A DNA stretch of 34,807 nt from Nitrososphaerota archaeon (GTDB lineage: Archaea; Thermoproteota; Nitrososphaeria; Nitrososphaerales; Nitrosopumilaceae): contig JADFLH010000011.1 of assembly GCA_022564515.1 (NCBI GenBank), positions 1 to 34,807 on the forward strand. The letters are read 5' to 3'. The notes beneath the pieces are model-generated. The model was not told the origin of the DNA. It saw only the letters and a list, made by a program, of their open reading frames with translations, and did no database searches. Shown one piece after another: positions 7,619-15,006 of this stretch (positions are counted from its first letter, which is position 1; each line of letters starts with the position of its first letter). The translations under genes were made by a program, and so were the position numbers.

Positions 7619-7846
7619 ATGGATAAACGCAGTGGAATAGGAATATCAATTTTCATTTTATGCTTAGGCGCATTTTTTGTCTATGCCTATCTCCTAATGT
7701 TATCTGAATGGAGTGGTGTTGTTTTACAATTGTCTGTTTTGGTAATAATTGGTGGAGTACTAGGAATGGTATCTTGGATTGGCTATACTATGGCAACATC
7801 CAAAGCTTCACCATCTTCCATCATTACAGATGATGATGAGAAATAA
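7619..7846 (+). CDS. Small membrane protein, two helices
   Basis: A 75-residue protein with a short basic N-terminus, two hydrophobic helices (about residues 8-30 and 34-58) and an acidic C-terminal tail ending DDDEK. A TATA-like box (GATAAATAA, 7588-7596) lies 23-30 nt before the ATG, so the transcript is probably leaderless. It is convergent with the Trm5-like gene, three bases apart. I do not recognise a family beyond the small lineage-specific membrane proteins common in these archaea. A membrane location is the only function-related statement supported. Confidence 0.7.
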   Translation: MDKRSGIGISIFILCLGAFFVYAYLLMLSEWSGVVLQLSVLVIIGGVLGMVSWIGYTMATSKASPSSIITDDDEK

Positions 7847-7849
7847 TTC

Positions 7850-8677
7850 TTATTTTGTAATTTTTACATCAACCACTGTTTGATAATATCTAGGCCCAAC
7901 AGCCCTTACAATTTTTGAATTAAGAATTTCTGATTTCACCTTTGTCAATTCAAGATAGTGTTGTTCTGAAAGTTTAGGCGCATCTTGTTTTTTGTCTGCA
8001 TGGATGTGAGAATAATAATGAATAATTCCATTATTTCTGGTAGCTAAGATAGCTGACTCTAAAAACTCATCCGATCTCTCTGGAAGAAGCATTAGAGTCC
8101 TATCACCTTTGTTTTCTAGTCTCTCTTTTATTATTTTAGCTGCATCACCGTTGATACAAACCACTTCTCCAACAAGTTTGTTTAGATTGATGTTTTTTTC
8201 ACACAATTTTGAGGCAATTGCATTAATGTCTATATTATATACTGTACATTTTTTGTTTTTTGCAATCAGAATTGAGAACATTCCAACACCTCCAAACATG
8301 TTAACAACAATCTCTCCATCTTGTACAAGATTGGCAATTCTTTCGCGCTCCGTAGACAATCTAGGTGAGAAAAAGACTTTTTCAACATCCACAGCAAAAC
8401 GACAACCATATTCTTTGTACTCTGTTTCTGTTCTGTCCATTCCTGCCACAAGTTCTAAGGAACGAGTTCGAAAATCTCCTTCTACATCAGATGACTGATA
8501 AAAAACCGATTTTGCGGTACTTACTCGTTCCAGAATCGTCTCTCCAATAATTTTTTTCTTTGATAAAAGCGAGTCTGGAATTCTAATCACAATAATATCT
8601 CCAACTTGATCAAATGCTGAGAACAATTCTTCACTTTCTTTTTCAGAGAGTATTCCTTCAAGTGCCTTCTTTAGCAT
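7850..8677 (-). CDS. trm5: tRNA (guanine-37-N1) methyltransferase, Trm5-like
   Basis: Class I SAM-dependent methyltransferase of the Trm5/COG2520 family, which methylates G37 next to the tRNA anticodon and limits frameshifting. The Trm5 signature VFFSPRLSTERERI precedes motif I, here NMFGGVGMFSI. Then come the acidic residue of motif II (YNIDIN) and a Leu-Leu-Pro-Glu-Arg-Ser stretch where Trm5 has its Asn-(Leu/Pro)-Pro motif. The ATG at 8677 is preferred. A TTG three codons upstream (8686) would add only Met-Thr-Arg. Length (about 275) is that of the shorter archaeal forms without the D1 domain. The related wybutosine enzyme Taw2 is an alternative, since both share this core. Confidence 0.78.
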   Translation of the reverse strand: MLKKALEGILSEKESEELFSAFDQVGDIIVIRIPDSLLSKKKIIGETILERVSTAKSVFYQSSDVEGDFRTRSLELVAGMDRTETEYKEYGCRFAVDVEKVFFSPRLSTERERIANLVQDGEIVVNMFGGVGMFSILIAKNKKCTVYNIDINAIASKLCEKNINLNKLVGEVVCINGDAAKIIKERLENKGDRTLMLLPERSDEFLESAILATRNNGIIHYYSHIHADKKQDAPKLSEQHYLELTKVKSEILNSKIVRAVGPRYYQTVVDVKITK

Positions 8678-8714
8678 TCGTGTCAATTCTTGTAATAGAA
8701 TTTCACATGGATAT

Positions 8715-9110
8715 TTAAGATGATTTGTAATTACCTGATAGAATTATGCATACAAAAATTCCGCGTCCAGATATTACTTTGGCCTTATGTTTAATTCCTT
8801 TTGGAATGAATATTGTAGATGGCGAAGATACTTTGTAAATTTCATCATCAAGTTGTATTTCATATTTTAATTTTCCATCCTCAGAGAGTATAAGATTAAT
8901 TTCGTCGTGGTTGTGTTTATGCAACAAGCTATATTCAGCAAATTTTTTTTGATTTGAATTAATAAGATGGACAGCTATATGCGTATTGGATTCTGGAATT
9001 AGTTTTTTGCTTAACATGGATAAGCGTTTGATAGGCGCCTTTGTGTGAAATGGAACTTTAGAGATAGGTTCATTTACTCCTTTTTTGATAAATTTCCTAT
9101 AACGATTCAT
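8715..9110 (-). CDS. Single-domain cupin protein
   Basis: A 131-residue protein whose second half is a cupin barrel. Motif 1 is HKHNHDE (His64, His66, His68, Glu70) and motif 2 is PKGIKH (His108), which together form a usual 3-His/1-Glu type metal site. The N-terminal 45 residues are basic and not part of the barrel. Reaction and ligand are unknown; cupins include dioxygenases, isomerases and small-molecule sensors. It lies on the same strand as the Trm5-like gene, about 40 bases upstream of it, and is divergent from the UbiA-like gene. Confidence 0.72.
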   Translation of the reverse strand: MNRYRKFIKKGVNEPISKVPFHTKAPIKRLSMLSKKLIPESNTHIAVHLINSNQKKFAEYSLLHKHNHDEINLILSEDGKLKYEIQLDDEIYKVSSPSTIFIPKGIKHKAKVISGRGIFVCIILSGNYKSS

Positions 9111-9172
9111 GAGCTAAACTCCTTTTTTTACTATAAAATAATCTAGTTTTTGACATATACACAACTGGATAT

Positions 9173-9180
9173 CATATAAG
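9173..9180 (+). promoter_or_regulatory. TATA-like box of the UbiA-like gene
   Basis: CATATAAG ends 22 nt before the GTG at 9203, fitting a leaderless start and supporting that codon. Confidence 0.45.
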
Positions 9181-9202
9181 TGATAATGCCAAATAAATTA
9201 TT

Positions 9203-9892
9203 GTGGAAAGGGATAGAACTTCTGAATGGTTCGTTCCAAAATTTGGTCCACGAAACTTTAGGATTAGTATAGGAATTCTATTTCTACCATATACTGGTGT
9301 AGTCACATCTTTTGCTGCATGGGGTTCGCTTTCCGGCAGCTTTGAATTAGATCGACTGGCGGTAATCTGTTTAATTTATTTTTTATCAATCGGAGTGGCG
9401 GCTCATTGCCTTGATGCAGTTGGAGGAAAAACTAAACCTTGGGGAAATTTACCGAAAAAAAAACTTTGGACCATTTCAATGATTTCCTTAGGGATAGCAT
9501 TTACAATAGGTTTGTACTATGCATTTTTGGACTCGCCTCTTTTATTTCCAATTGGAATTGCTGGAGGATTTTTTCTTTTTGCATATAACTTAGAATTGTT
9601 TGGAGGCAAGTTTCACAATAATATATCAACAATATTTTCATGGGGAGTATTACCTGTTTTTGCAGGCTCTGCAATCCAGACAAACTCCATATCCATAGAA
9701 GCTTTAATCCTTTCTATAGCATCGGCACTAATTACTTACTCTTTAATAATTACCTCAAGAAAATATAAAGAACTTAAGAGAAGTTTTGGAATTATTAGTC
9801 AAATAAATAAAAAAGAGAATACACTGAAAATGATTACCTTTGGAGTAATTTGCGGAACTGTGATTTTTTTTATTTTAAGATTTTACAATTGA
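9203..9892 (+). CDS. Polytopic membrane protein, possibly UbiA-like prenyltransferase
   Basis: A 229-residue protein with about six to seven hydrophobic helices, starting with GTG at 9203. After the second helix pair there is a polar loop AHCLDAVGGKTKPWGNLPKKKL. Its position and Lys-Pro-x-Gly pattern resemble the first Asp-rich loop and following basic stretch of UbiA-type prenyltransferases, but the canonical NDxxDxxxD is not present. A second Asp-rich motif is also not evident; SRKYKELKR occupies that region. It may be a remote UbiA homologue or an unrelated membrane protein. It faces a UbiE-like methyltransferase convergently, which would fit quinone or lipid tailoring, but that is inference only. 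Confidence 0.45.
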   Translation: MERDRTSEWFVPKFGPRNFRISIGILFLPYTGVVTSFAAWGSLSGSFELDRLAVICLIYFLSIGVAAHCLDAVGGKTKPWGNLPKKKLWTISMISLGIAFTIGLYYAFLDSPLLFPIGIAGGFFLFAYNLELFGGKFHNNISTIFSWGVLPVFAGSAIQTNSISIEALILSIASALITYSLIITSRKYKELKRSFGIISQINKKENTLKMITFGVICGTVIFFILRFYN

Positions 9893-9912
9893 ATTTTTAA
9901 TTTGAAAAAACA

Positions 9913-10599
9913 CTAGTAATTTTTGGTCCCTATCAAAATAGCAGATGAGTCCAATGTAAGTGACTGTTCCCTCACTTGAAGACCGTTTCTTTTCATTGTG
10001 TTAGCGTAATCACTCACCCAAGTAGAGGTTCTTATTAATTTAGGAAGTTCGGAAAAAGCTTTTCTCCAACTGGGTATAAAATAGCCTACACAATTAAGCA
10101 AAATAAAATAAACATTCCATAGCATTCGCACAAGAATATTTTTTGGATAGGTAAAATCATGAAAGATAATTTTTCCTCCTGAGTTAAGATGAGCGACACA
10201 GTTTTTTACAAGAACCTCTGGATTGCAGTATTTTGGAATGTATGATGAGGTAATACAATCAAATTTCAAGCCAAGATTTAGGGCTTCTGCGTCTTGATGT
10301 ACAAACGAGATGTTTGGAAACAATTTTGAATTTCTCTTTGCCATCTTTAGATAACTTGATGTAATATCGATCCCTACTATCTTTGCGTTTGGGAATTTTT
10401 TTGAAATTTTTCTTGTTAAAATTCCTGTCCCACAGGCTAGATCTAAGACCAACCTTCCTTTAGGAATTTGTTTTAGAATTTCTTTTTTCCAATATCGATC
10501 CTTGCCAAATGTTGACCATAAAACAACCTTGTCATATGTAACTGCTGTTTTATCAAAAAATTCTGGAACAAGATTTTTGACCGATTCTGTAGACAACAT
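9913..10599 (-). CDS. UbiE/MenG-like SAM-dependent methyltransferase
   Basis: A 228-residue class I methyltransferase. Motif I is LDLACGTG (52-59), motif II contains IVGIDIT, and the post-I region FVHQDAEALNL and FDCITSSY matches the UbiE/Coq5 order. A hydrophobic segment near residues 155-175 could contact a membrane substrate. It starts with ATG at 10599. The fold is certain and the substrate is not. Methylation of a menaquinone precursor is one option, since these archaea contain menaquinones and a UbiA-like gene converges on this one. Confidence 0.7.
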   Translation of the reverse strand: MLSTESVKNLVPEFFDKTAVTYDKVVLWSTFGKDRYWKKEILKQIPKGRLVLDLACGTGILTRKISKKFPNAKIVGIDITSSYLKMAKRNSKLFPNISFVHQDAEALNLGLKFDCITSSYIPKYCNPEVLVKNCVAHLNSGGKIIFHDFTYPKNILVRMLWNVYFILLNCVGYFIPSWRKAFSELPKLIRTSTWVSDYANTMKRNGLQVREQSLTLDSSAILIGTKNY

Positions 10600-10679
10600 A
10601 ATATGTGACTTTCAAAGTCATTTAAAGAGAACTCTTTTCACTTTATTTTTTCAAATTCTGATTCCTCAAAATATTAAAA

Positions 10680-10893
10680 TCAAGAATATTCAAACATTTC
10701 AATCATTACTGAAAACACTGCATAATATCCAACATAACTTACAAACAAAATGATTCCCAACCACAAACAATTATTTGTTTTTGATGGATCATCATATCGA
10801 AGCACAAAAAAGTGATCAATCCGCCAAAATGCTGAGAAATATAGGTAAGACATACCAAATATTACTACTTCCTCTAACTTGGTCTTCAGACAT
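10680..10893 (-). pseudogene. Small membrane protein gene broken by apparent frameshifts
   Basis: An ATG at 10893 (minus) opens MSEDQVRGSSNIWYVLPIFLSI, the start of a small membrane protein type that I recall as common in these archaea, and then meets a stop. The continuation is found in the other frames: a Gly-Gly-Leu-Ile-Thr-Phe piece, then VLRYDDPSKTNNCLWLGIIL and a second membrane helix to a stop at 10680. Adding one base in each of two A-runs (10826-10829 and 10806-10811) gives a continuous 71-residue protein with two helices; 214 + 2 bases is exactly 72 codons. A single one-base insertion elsewhere would also join the ends but loses the Gly-Gly-Leu-Ile piece. Sequencing error and true decay cannot be told apart here. 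The rest of the 10600-10917 gap shows nothing else. Confidence 0.65.
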
Positions 10894-10917
10894 CAAATTA
10901 ATCTAGACGTATCAATT

Positions 10918-12699
10918 TTATTTGTAGTAGAAATTTCCAGTCTCCTTTTGCTGTTTATCTAACCTGCTGTCAAGCTTGTTGATTCTGGGCCTGAGGCTCT
11001 TTTCATCTCGTCTAAATGTGATATCAAGTGATCTCAAAAATCTATTCATGGCATCCGATTTTGAAAGCGGTGATGTTGCGTGTCCTTCAATTCCCGATAT
11101 TCCTTCGAACATAATCATGGTATCTGAAATTAAATCCATTAGTTGTAAATCATGATCAATTACAATTGCAGATTTGCCATATGAGCGTACAAATTTTTGA
11201 AGAAATTTTGCTACTGCAATTCTATCTTCTACATCTAAAAATGCTGATGGTTCATCAAGAGCATAAAGATCAACCTTTTGTAATAGACAAGAAACTATTG
11301 CAACCTTTTGCAATTCCCCTCCAGAGAGATTCTTTATCGATTTGTTGTAGAGTTTTTTTATTTTAAGTGGCTGTACAATTTGTTCTTCTTCTTGACTCCC
11401 CTCAATTGGATTCTCGTTTGCTTCATCTAATACAGAAACTACTTCGACCTCCGCCTCATTTTGAAGATATTGCGGTTTGTATGCAATCTTCACCTTCTTG
11501 TCTATATTGCCAGAATCAGGTTTTTCAACTCCAGCAATCATTTTCATCATAGTTGTTTTTCCCAACGCGTTTGCTCCCATAATTCCAACAACTTCGCCTT
11601 TTCTAACTCTGCCTGCTTCTATTGTAACAGAAAATGATGGATATTTTTTCTCAAGAGCTGGATATGTTATTACTTCATTTTCCTCTTGAAATTCATCTGT
11701 GGATGCAGAAGCATCAAATGTAAATTTTTTATCTCGAAATCTAACATTTTCACTTGGCAAGTATCCATCCAAAAACACGTTTATTCCTACCTTGGTTGAC
11801 ATCACACTAGAAACAATACCATAAGCTATTGCCTCACCATACAATACCTCAATGTAGTCACTTAGAAAATCAAGAAATGTCAAGTCATGTTCAACGACCA
11901 TTACCGTTTTTCCAATTTTAGAGAGATTTTGAATAGTTCTGGCTACTTTAATTCTTTGAAAAACATCGTTGTATGAAGACGGTTCATCAAAAAAGTAAAA
12001 ATCAGCATCCTTTGATACTGCAACAGCAACTGCTAGTCTTTGAAGTTCTCCTCCACTAAGCTCCTTTAATCCCCGGTCAACAGAGTTTTCAAGTCCCAAT
12101 TCTTTGATTAGTTGGTTTGAAACTCCTCTTTCATCAAATTTTTCCAACAATTCTTTCCCAGTTCCATCAAATGCCTGAGCAACTTGGGATACCTGCTGTG
12201 GTTTTATTGATGTTTTAATTTGATTATCTTTTATTTGTTCAAAATGAGATTTTAATTCTGTCCCAGAATAGAATTTTAAAATTTCATCCCAGTCTGGCGG
12301 GTTATCATATTTTCCTAGATTTGGTTTAATATTTCCAGATAGAATATTGATAACAGTGCTTTTCCCTATGCCGTTTCTTCCAAGGAGGCCAACAACTTCT
12401 CCTTTTTTTGGGGTCGGCAGTCTATAGAGTCTAAATGAATTTAGACCATATTGATGAATCTTTTCTGCCCCAAGTTCAGTGGCAAGATTAACAATTGTAA
12501 TTGCATCAAAAGGACACACCTTAACACAAATTCCGCATCCGTTGCAAATATCCTCATCAATCTGGGCCTTTTTTATCTGCTCATTTAGAATTATGCAATC
12601 TGCACCAGACTTGTTCACTGGACAGTATTTGATACACTCCAAACCACATTTTTTTGGCTGACAAAGTTCCTTGTCAAGCACTGCAACACGATGTGTCAT
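10918..12699 (-). CDS. abcE1: ABCE1/RLI ribosome-recycling ATPase
   Basis: A 593-residue protein with the full ABCE1 layout. The N-terminal region holds two [4Fe-4S] motifs (Cys13, 18, 22, 26 and 35; Cys52, 55, 58 and 62). It is followed by two ABC ATPase domains. Domain one has Walker A GRNGIGKST (107-115) and signature LSGGELQR (214-221); domain two has GANALGKTT and a second LSGGELQK. The Tyr-Arg-Leu-Pro start of domain one is also family-typical. It splits post-termination ribosomes into subunits together with aRF1/aPelota and acts in initiation. It begins with ATG at 12699 and stands alone, divergent from the 5S rRNA gene. Confidence 0.97.
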   Translation of the reverse strand: MTHRVAVLDKELCQPKKCGLECIKYCPVNKSGADCIILNEQIKKAQIDEDICNGCGICVKVCPFDAITIVNLATELGAEKIHQYGLNSFRLYRLPTPKKGEVVGLLGRNGIGKSTVINILSGNIKPNLGKYDNPPDWDEILKFYSGTELKSHFEQIKDNQIKTSIKPQQVSQVAQAFDGTGKELLEKFDERGVSNQLIKELGLENSVDRGLKELSGGELQRLAVAVAVSKDADFYFFDEPSSYNDVFQRIKVARTIQNLSKIGKTVMVVEHDLTFLDFLSDYIEVLYGEAIAYGIVSSVMSTKVGINVFLDGYLPSENVRFRDKKFTFDASASTDEFQEENEVITYPALEKKYPSFSVTIEAGRVRKGEVVGIMGANALGKTTMMKMIAGVEKPDSGNIDKKVKIAYKPQYLQNEAEVEVVSVLDEANENPIEGSQEEEQIVQPLKIKKLYNKSIKNLSGGELQKVAIVSCLLQKVDLYALDEPSAFLDVEDRIAVAKFLQKFVRSYGKSAIVIDHDLQLMDLISDTMIMFEGISGIEGHATSPLSKSDAMNRFLRSLDITFRRDEKSLRPRINKLDSRLDKQQKETGNFYYK

Positions 12700-12796
12700 G
12701 ATGATACACGGTTTATCTATGCTTTATACCTCTTTGGGCAAAATTGAAGACCAAATTGAGTTAGGTTAATAGATAACATCAACAAAATAATGTTCA

Positions 12797-12912
12797 AGCC
12801 GGTCATAGCGTTAGGGTGCGACCCAATCCCATTCCGAACTTGGAAGTCAAACCTGACGTCGCTGTTGTGTTACTAAGGTGCGAGAGCTCTTGGGAAGCTT
12901 CAGTGCTGGCAT
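12797..12912 (+). rRNA. rrf: 5S ribosomal RNA
   Basis: About 116 nt with 5S features: terminal helix GCCGG/CTGGC closing the ends, the internal CCCAATCCCATTCCGAACTTGGAAGT block (helix III/loop B, near 12822-12847), and the GGTGCGAGAGCTCTTGGGAAG region. It stands apart from any 16S/23S genes, as is usual in this lineage. The exact ends are uncertain by one or two bases. A T-run follows. Confidence 0.93.
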
Positions 12913-12918
12913 TTTTAA
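12911..12918 (+). terminator. T-run terminator after 5S rRNA
   Basis: ATTTTTAA directly follows the closing helix of 5S, the usual archaeal oligo-T stop signal. Confidence 0.5.
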
Positions 12919-12953
12919 TCAAAATAAAATTTTAAAAAACAAATCATCGGATT

Positions 12954-13088
12954 ATGAGTATGTCTAGGTGTACTATTTGTGGTGAACAATTTGAAAATGA
13001 TAATAGATTCTTAAACCACATGATGGAAAAACATGGATTTAGAAATCCGAATGTGGACAAACCAGACAGAAACAGTAGAGGATACTAG
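12954..13088 (+). CDS. 44-residue C2H2 zinc-finger protein
   Basis: A short open frame from ATG at 12954. The sequence has Cys6-x2-Cys9-x12-His22-x4-His27, a classical C2H2 zinc finger with the hydrophobic Phe and Leu at their normal places between the pairs, followed by a basic/polar tail ending RNSRGY. Small single-finger proteins of this sort are frequent in Nitrosopumilales. It lies about 40 bases after 5S rRNA on the same strand. Nucleic-acid binding is plausible and not demonstrated. Confidence 0.72.
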   Translation: MSMSRCTICGEQFENDNRFLNHMMEKHGFRNPNVDKPDRNSRGY

Positions 13089-13143
13089 ATTTTGACTTTT
13101 CAATTCAGTAAAGGGTATGTATTAGAAATAACTACAACGAATT

Positions 13144-13248
13144 ATGAAACCATGTTCCTGCCTATGTGGTTGTAATAGTAGCTCTGTAGAAGATACTTGC
13201 CCCGATTGTAAAAAAGGAGATTGTTTGGGCATAAATTCAAAAAATTAA
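13144..13248 (+). CDS. 34-residue Cys-rich peptide
   Basis: An open frame from ATG at 13144 with seven cysteines in 34 residues: Cys4, 6, 8 and 10 as a CxCxCxC run, then Cys19-x2-Cys22 and Cys27. The spacing suggests zinc or iron-sulfur coordination. The stop overlaps the convergent zinc-ribbon gene by four bases. It sits in a row with two other tiny Cys proteins. No family is recognised. Coding is supported only by the cysteine pattern. Confidence 0.5.
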   Translation: MKPCSCLCGCNSSSVEDTCPDCKKGDCLGINSKN

Positions 13249-13427
13249 AGTTTCAAATTTTGCAGACGTAATTTTGATTTACGTTTTGTTCTAAGTTGAG
13301 TTCCACAACAAGGACAGCTTATCTCTTGACATTGTAGATACATATCACAGAAACTACATCGTTTAATTCCTATCTGATATCTATTTTTTTCTGCCCTGTA
13401 TCTTTCACAAATTCCCCTACAAGTCAT
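13245..13427 (-). CDS. Small zinc-ribbon protein
   Basis: About 60 residues from ATG at 13427 (residue 19 of a longer frame that opens at 13481). It contains Cys-x3-Cys near the start, then Cys-x2-Cys (RCSFCDMY) and CPCCGTQLRTK, a zinc-ribbon ending shared by many short Nitrosopumilales proteins. A TATA-like stretch (TATATATAA, about 13456-13466) lies roughly 30 nt before 13427, and the longer N-terminus would overlap it, so the shorter start is preferred. The role is unknown; the ribbon suggests nucleic-acid or protein binding. Confidence 0.68.
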   Translation of the reverse strand: MTCRGICERYRAEKNRYQIGIKRCSFCDMYLQCQEISCPCCGTQLRTKRKSKLRLQNLKL

Positions 13428-13528
13428 TTGTACAAAGATCTTATATTTCTTAGTTTTTATATATAGATCTGATTTTATCATGCTAGAATAAACATCAGCT
13501 ACTGTTTCAAGAGTTTACAACTTTCAAA

Positions 13529-14503
13529 TTAATTAAAAAACTTTGGAATAGTTAACTTGTTGACAGTTTGCAAACCAGGTTTTAATTGTAAAACAATTGG
13601 AATGTAGTTTGTTAACAACCCTATGGTGGATTGATCACCATTAACACCTTTTGTTTTCAAATGAACTGGAGGAATCCCTTTGATATCAATTAGGTCGTAT
13701 TCTTTTGCTCCAACATACATGAAAAGTTTCATTTTTAAAAATTCAAAGTTTTTTGTTTTTCCAACTAAAACCTGTCTTATTCCAGAAACTCTTCCACGTT
13801 TGACAACTATACCATTTGAATGAATAGTACTTTTTGCTATAAACGGTTTAATTGTACTGGAGAAATTCAGCTTTAAGTTCAAGGAATCTGTTATCATTCT
13901 TGCTGATTCTTCAAGTCCAATATGGCCTACTTTATTTCGAATTTTCTTAAATTCAGAATAGGTTTTTCCAACACACATCTTATTTTGTAACGCCCTTCTT
14001 CTTTTTCCTAGATTTACAATACGAGAAACTGAAATTTTGTCTATTTGGTTACAAAGACTAGATAACATCAGAACCATTGAATCCATCAAGAATCCTGGGT
14101 TTACTCCTACACCTAAAATTACAATCTGATATTTTTTTGCAAGACGATCAAATTTCTCTGCAAATTTTTTGTGTTTTCTATATGGATAAACTAGTTCCTC
14201 ACAAGTGGAAATTACTGAAACTCTTTTTTTAGCAATCTCAGAAATCTGATTGTATGCTTGCTCAATTTTCGAAGTTGTGACATGAATTACAATATCTGGT
14301 TTTGATTTTATCTCGTTTATTTTCCGTACAATCCTGTGTCCACTTTTTGTTTTCTTTGTTAAAATTCCACAATCTTTGCCTATCTTGGTCTTGTCAGAAT
14401 CAACCACTCCTATAATTTTGAATTTTTTATTTTTTCTTAGAATTTTAAAAATTTCAATTCCCAAACTTCCAAAACCTATCTGAATGACTCTTATGGGTTT
14501 CAA
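13529..14503 (-). CDS. NAD(P)-dependent dehydrogenase, DapB/diaminopentanoate-dehydrogenase-like
   Basis: A 324-residue protein with an N-terminal Rossmann fold (GFGSLG at 10-15, acidic residue after strand 2 in GVVDSD) and the GVGVNPGFLMD stretch near residue 150. That stretch is characteristic of 2,4-diaminopentanoate dehydrogenase (Ord) and other dihydrodipicolinate-reductase-like proteins of this type. The true DapB substrate motifs are not seen. Other amino-acid degradation genes of the ornithine pathway are absent nearby, so the substrate is open. It is unusually rich in Lys and basic overall. Confidence 0.65.
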   Translation of the reverse strand: MKPIRVIQIGFGSLGIEIFKILRKNKKFKIIGVVDSDKTKIGKDCGILTKKTKSGHRIVRKINEIKSKPDIVIHVTTSKIEQAYNQISEIAKKRVSVISTCEELVYPYRKHKKFAEKFDRLAKKYQIVILGVGVNPGFLMDSMVLMLSSLCNQIDKISVSRIVNLGKRRRALQNKMCVGKTYSEFKKIRNKVGHIGLEESARMITDSLNLKLNFSSTIKPFIAKSTIHSNGIVVKRGRVSGIRQVLVGKTKNFEFLKMKLFMYVGAKEYDLIDIKGIPPVHLKTKGVNGDQSTIGLLTNYIPIVLQLKPGLQTVNKLTIPKFFN

Positions 14504-14546
14504 TACTAATCATATTTAATTAGTTTCTAATATTTACGGAAATGCA

Positions 14547-14930
14547 CTATGAATATAACTTGATCTTCTTACTGTTTGTGAGTAAACTTGCAGAGCGTAT
14601 AAACACTGCCTTTGCTGTCTTGCATCCAACATCACAGGTTTCTACCACCGGCGTTGTCCCTTTCTTCCTTCCTTTAGAAGATAAGATGGTTTTGAACAAT
14701 GGTACTAGTGCCGCTCTTCCTCCATAAGCTGTCTTTCCGTCAACAAACCAAAACATTTCAAGAGCACTTGAATCTAAAATTTCAGATCTTAGTTTTTCTC
14801 CAAACAGCGAATAATGACCAACAAGTGAAAGTTTTCTTCTTGCAAGAAAGTTTACAATTTTTGCAAATTTTATGCAAAGATAACACTGGTCATCATACAA
14901 GACAAGTGGTACTATTCCTTGCAAATCCAT
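14547..14930 (-). CDS. DCC-family (DUF393) thiol-disulfide oxidoreductase-like protein
   Basis: A 127-residue protein with the Asp-x-x-Cys-x-x-Cys signature (YDDQCYLC, near residues 12-19) that names the DCC/DUF393 family, followed by the usual FWFVDGKTAYGGRAAL stretch. It starts with ATG at 14930. These proteins are thioredoxin-like and probably redox active; partners are unknown. It is divergent from the pentose phosphate operon, about 75 bases away. Confidence 0.8.
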   Translation of the reverse strand: MDLQGIVPLVLYDDQCYLCIKFAKIVNFLARRKLSLVGHYSLFGEKLRSEILDSSALEMFWFVDGKTAYGGRAALVPLFKTILSSKGRKKGTTPVVETCDVGCKTAKAVFIRSASLLTNSKKIKLYS

Positions 14931-15006
14931 ACTTTAGGTAGTCTCCGATCAGATTAAAATTTTCAGAAGTAGATTTTTATTAATTCTTCAAGGAAAAGAT
15001 GATAAG

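Noticed and set aside
8109-8498. 129-codon plus-strand frame
   Set aside because: It lies opposite the Trm5-like gene, has Ser/Phe/Leu-rich content typical of an antisense shadow, and no motif.
10502-10753. 83-codon plus-strand frame next to the methyltransferase
   Set aside because: Low-complexity Leu/Gln/His content, antisense to the methyltransferase start and to the broken small membrane protein, which explains the region better.
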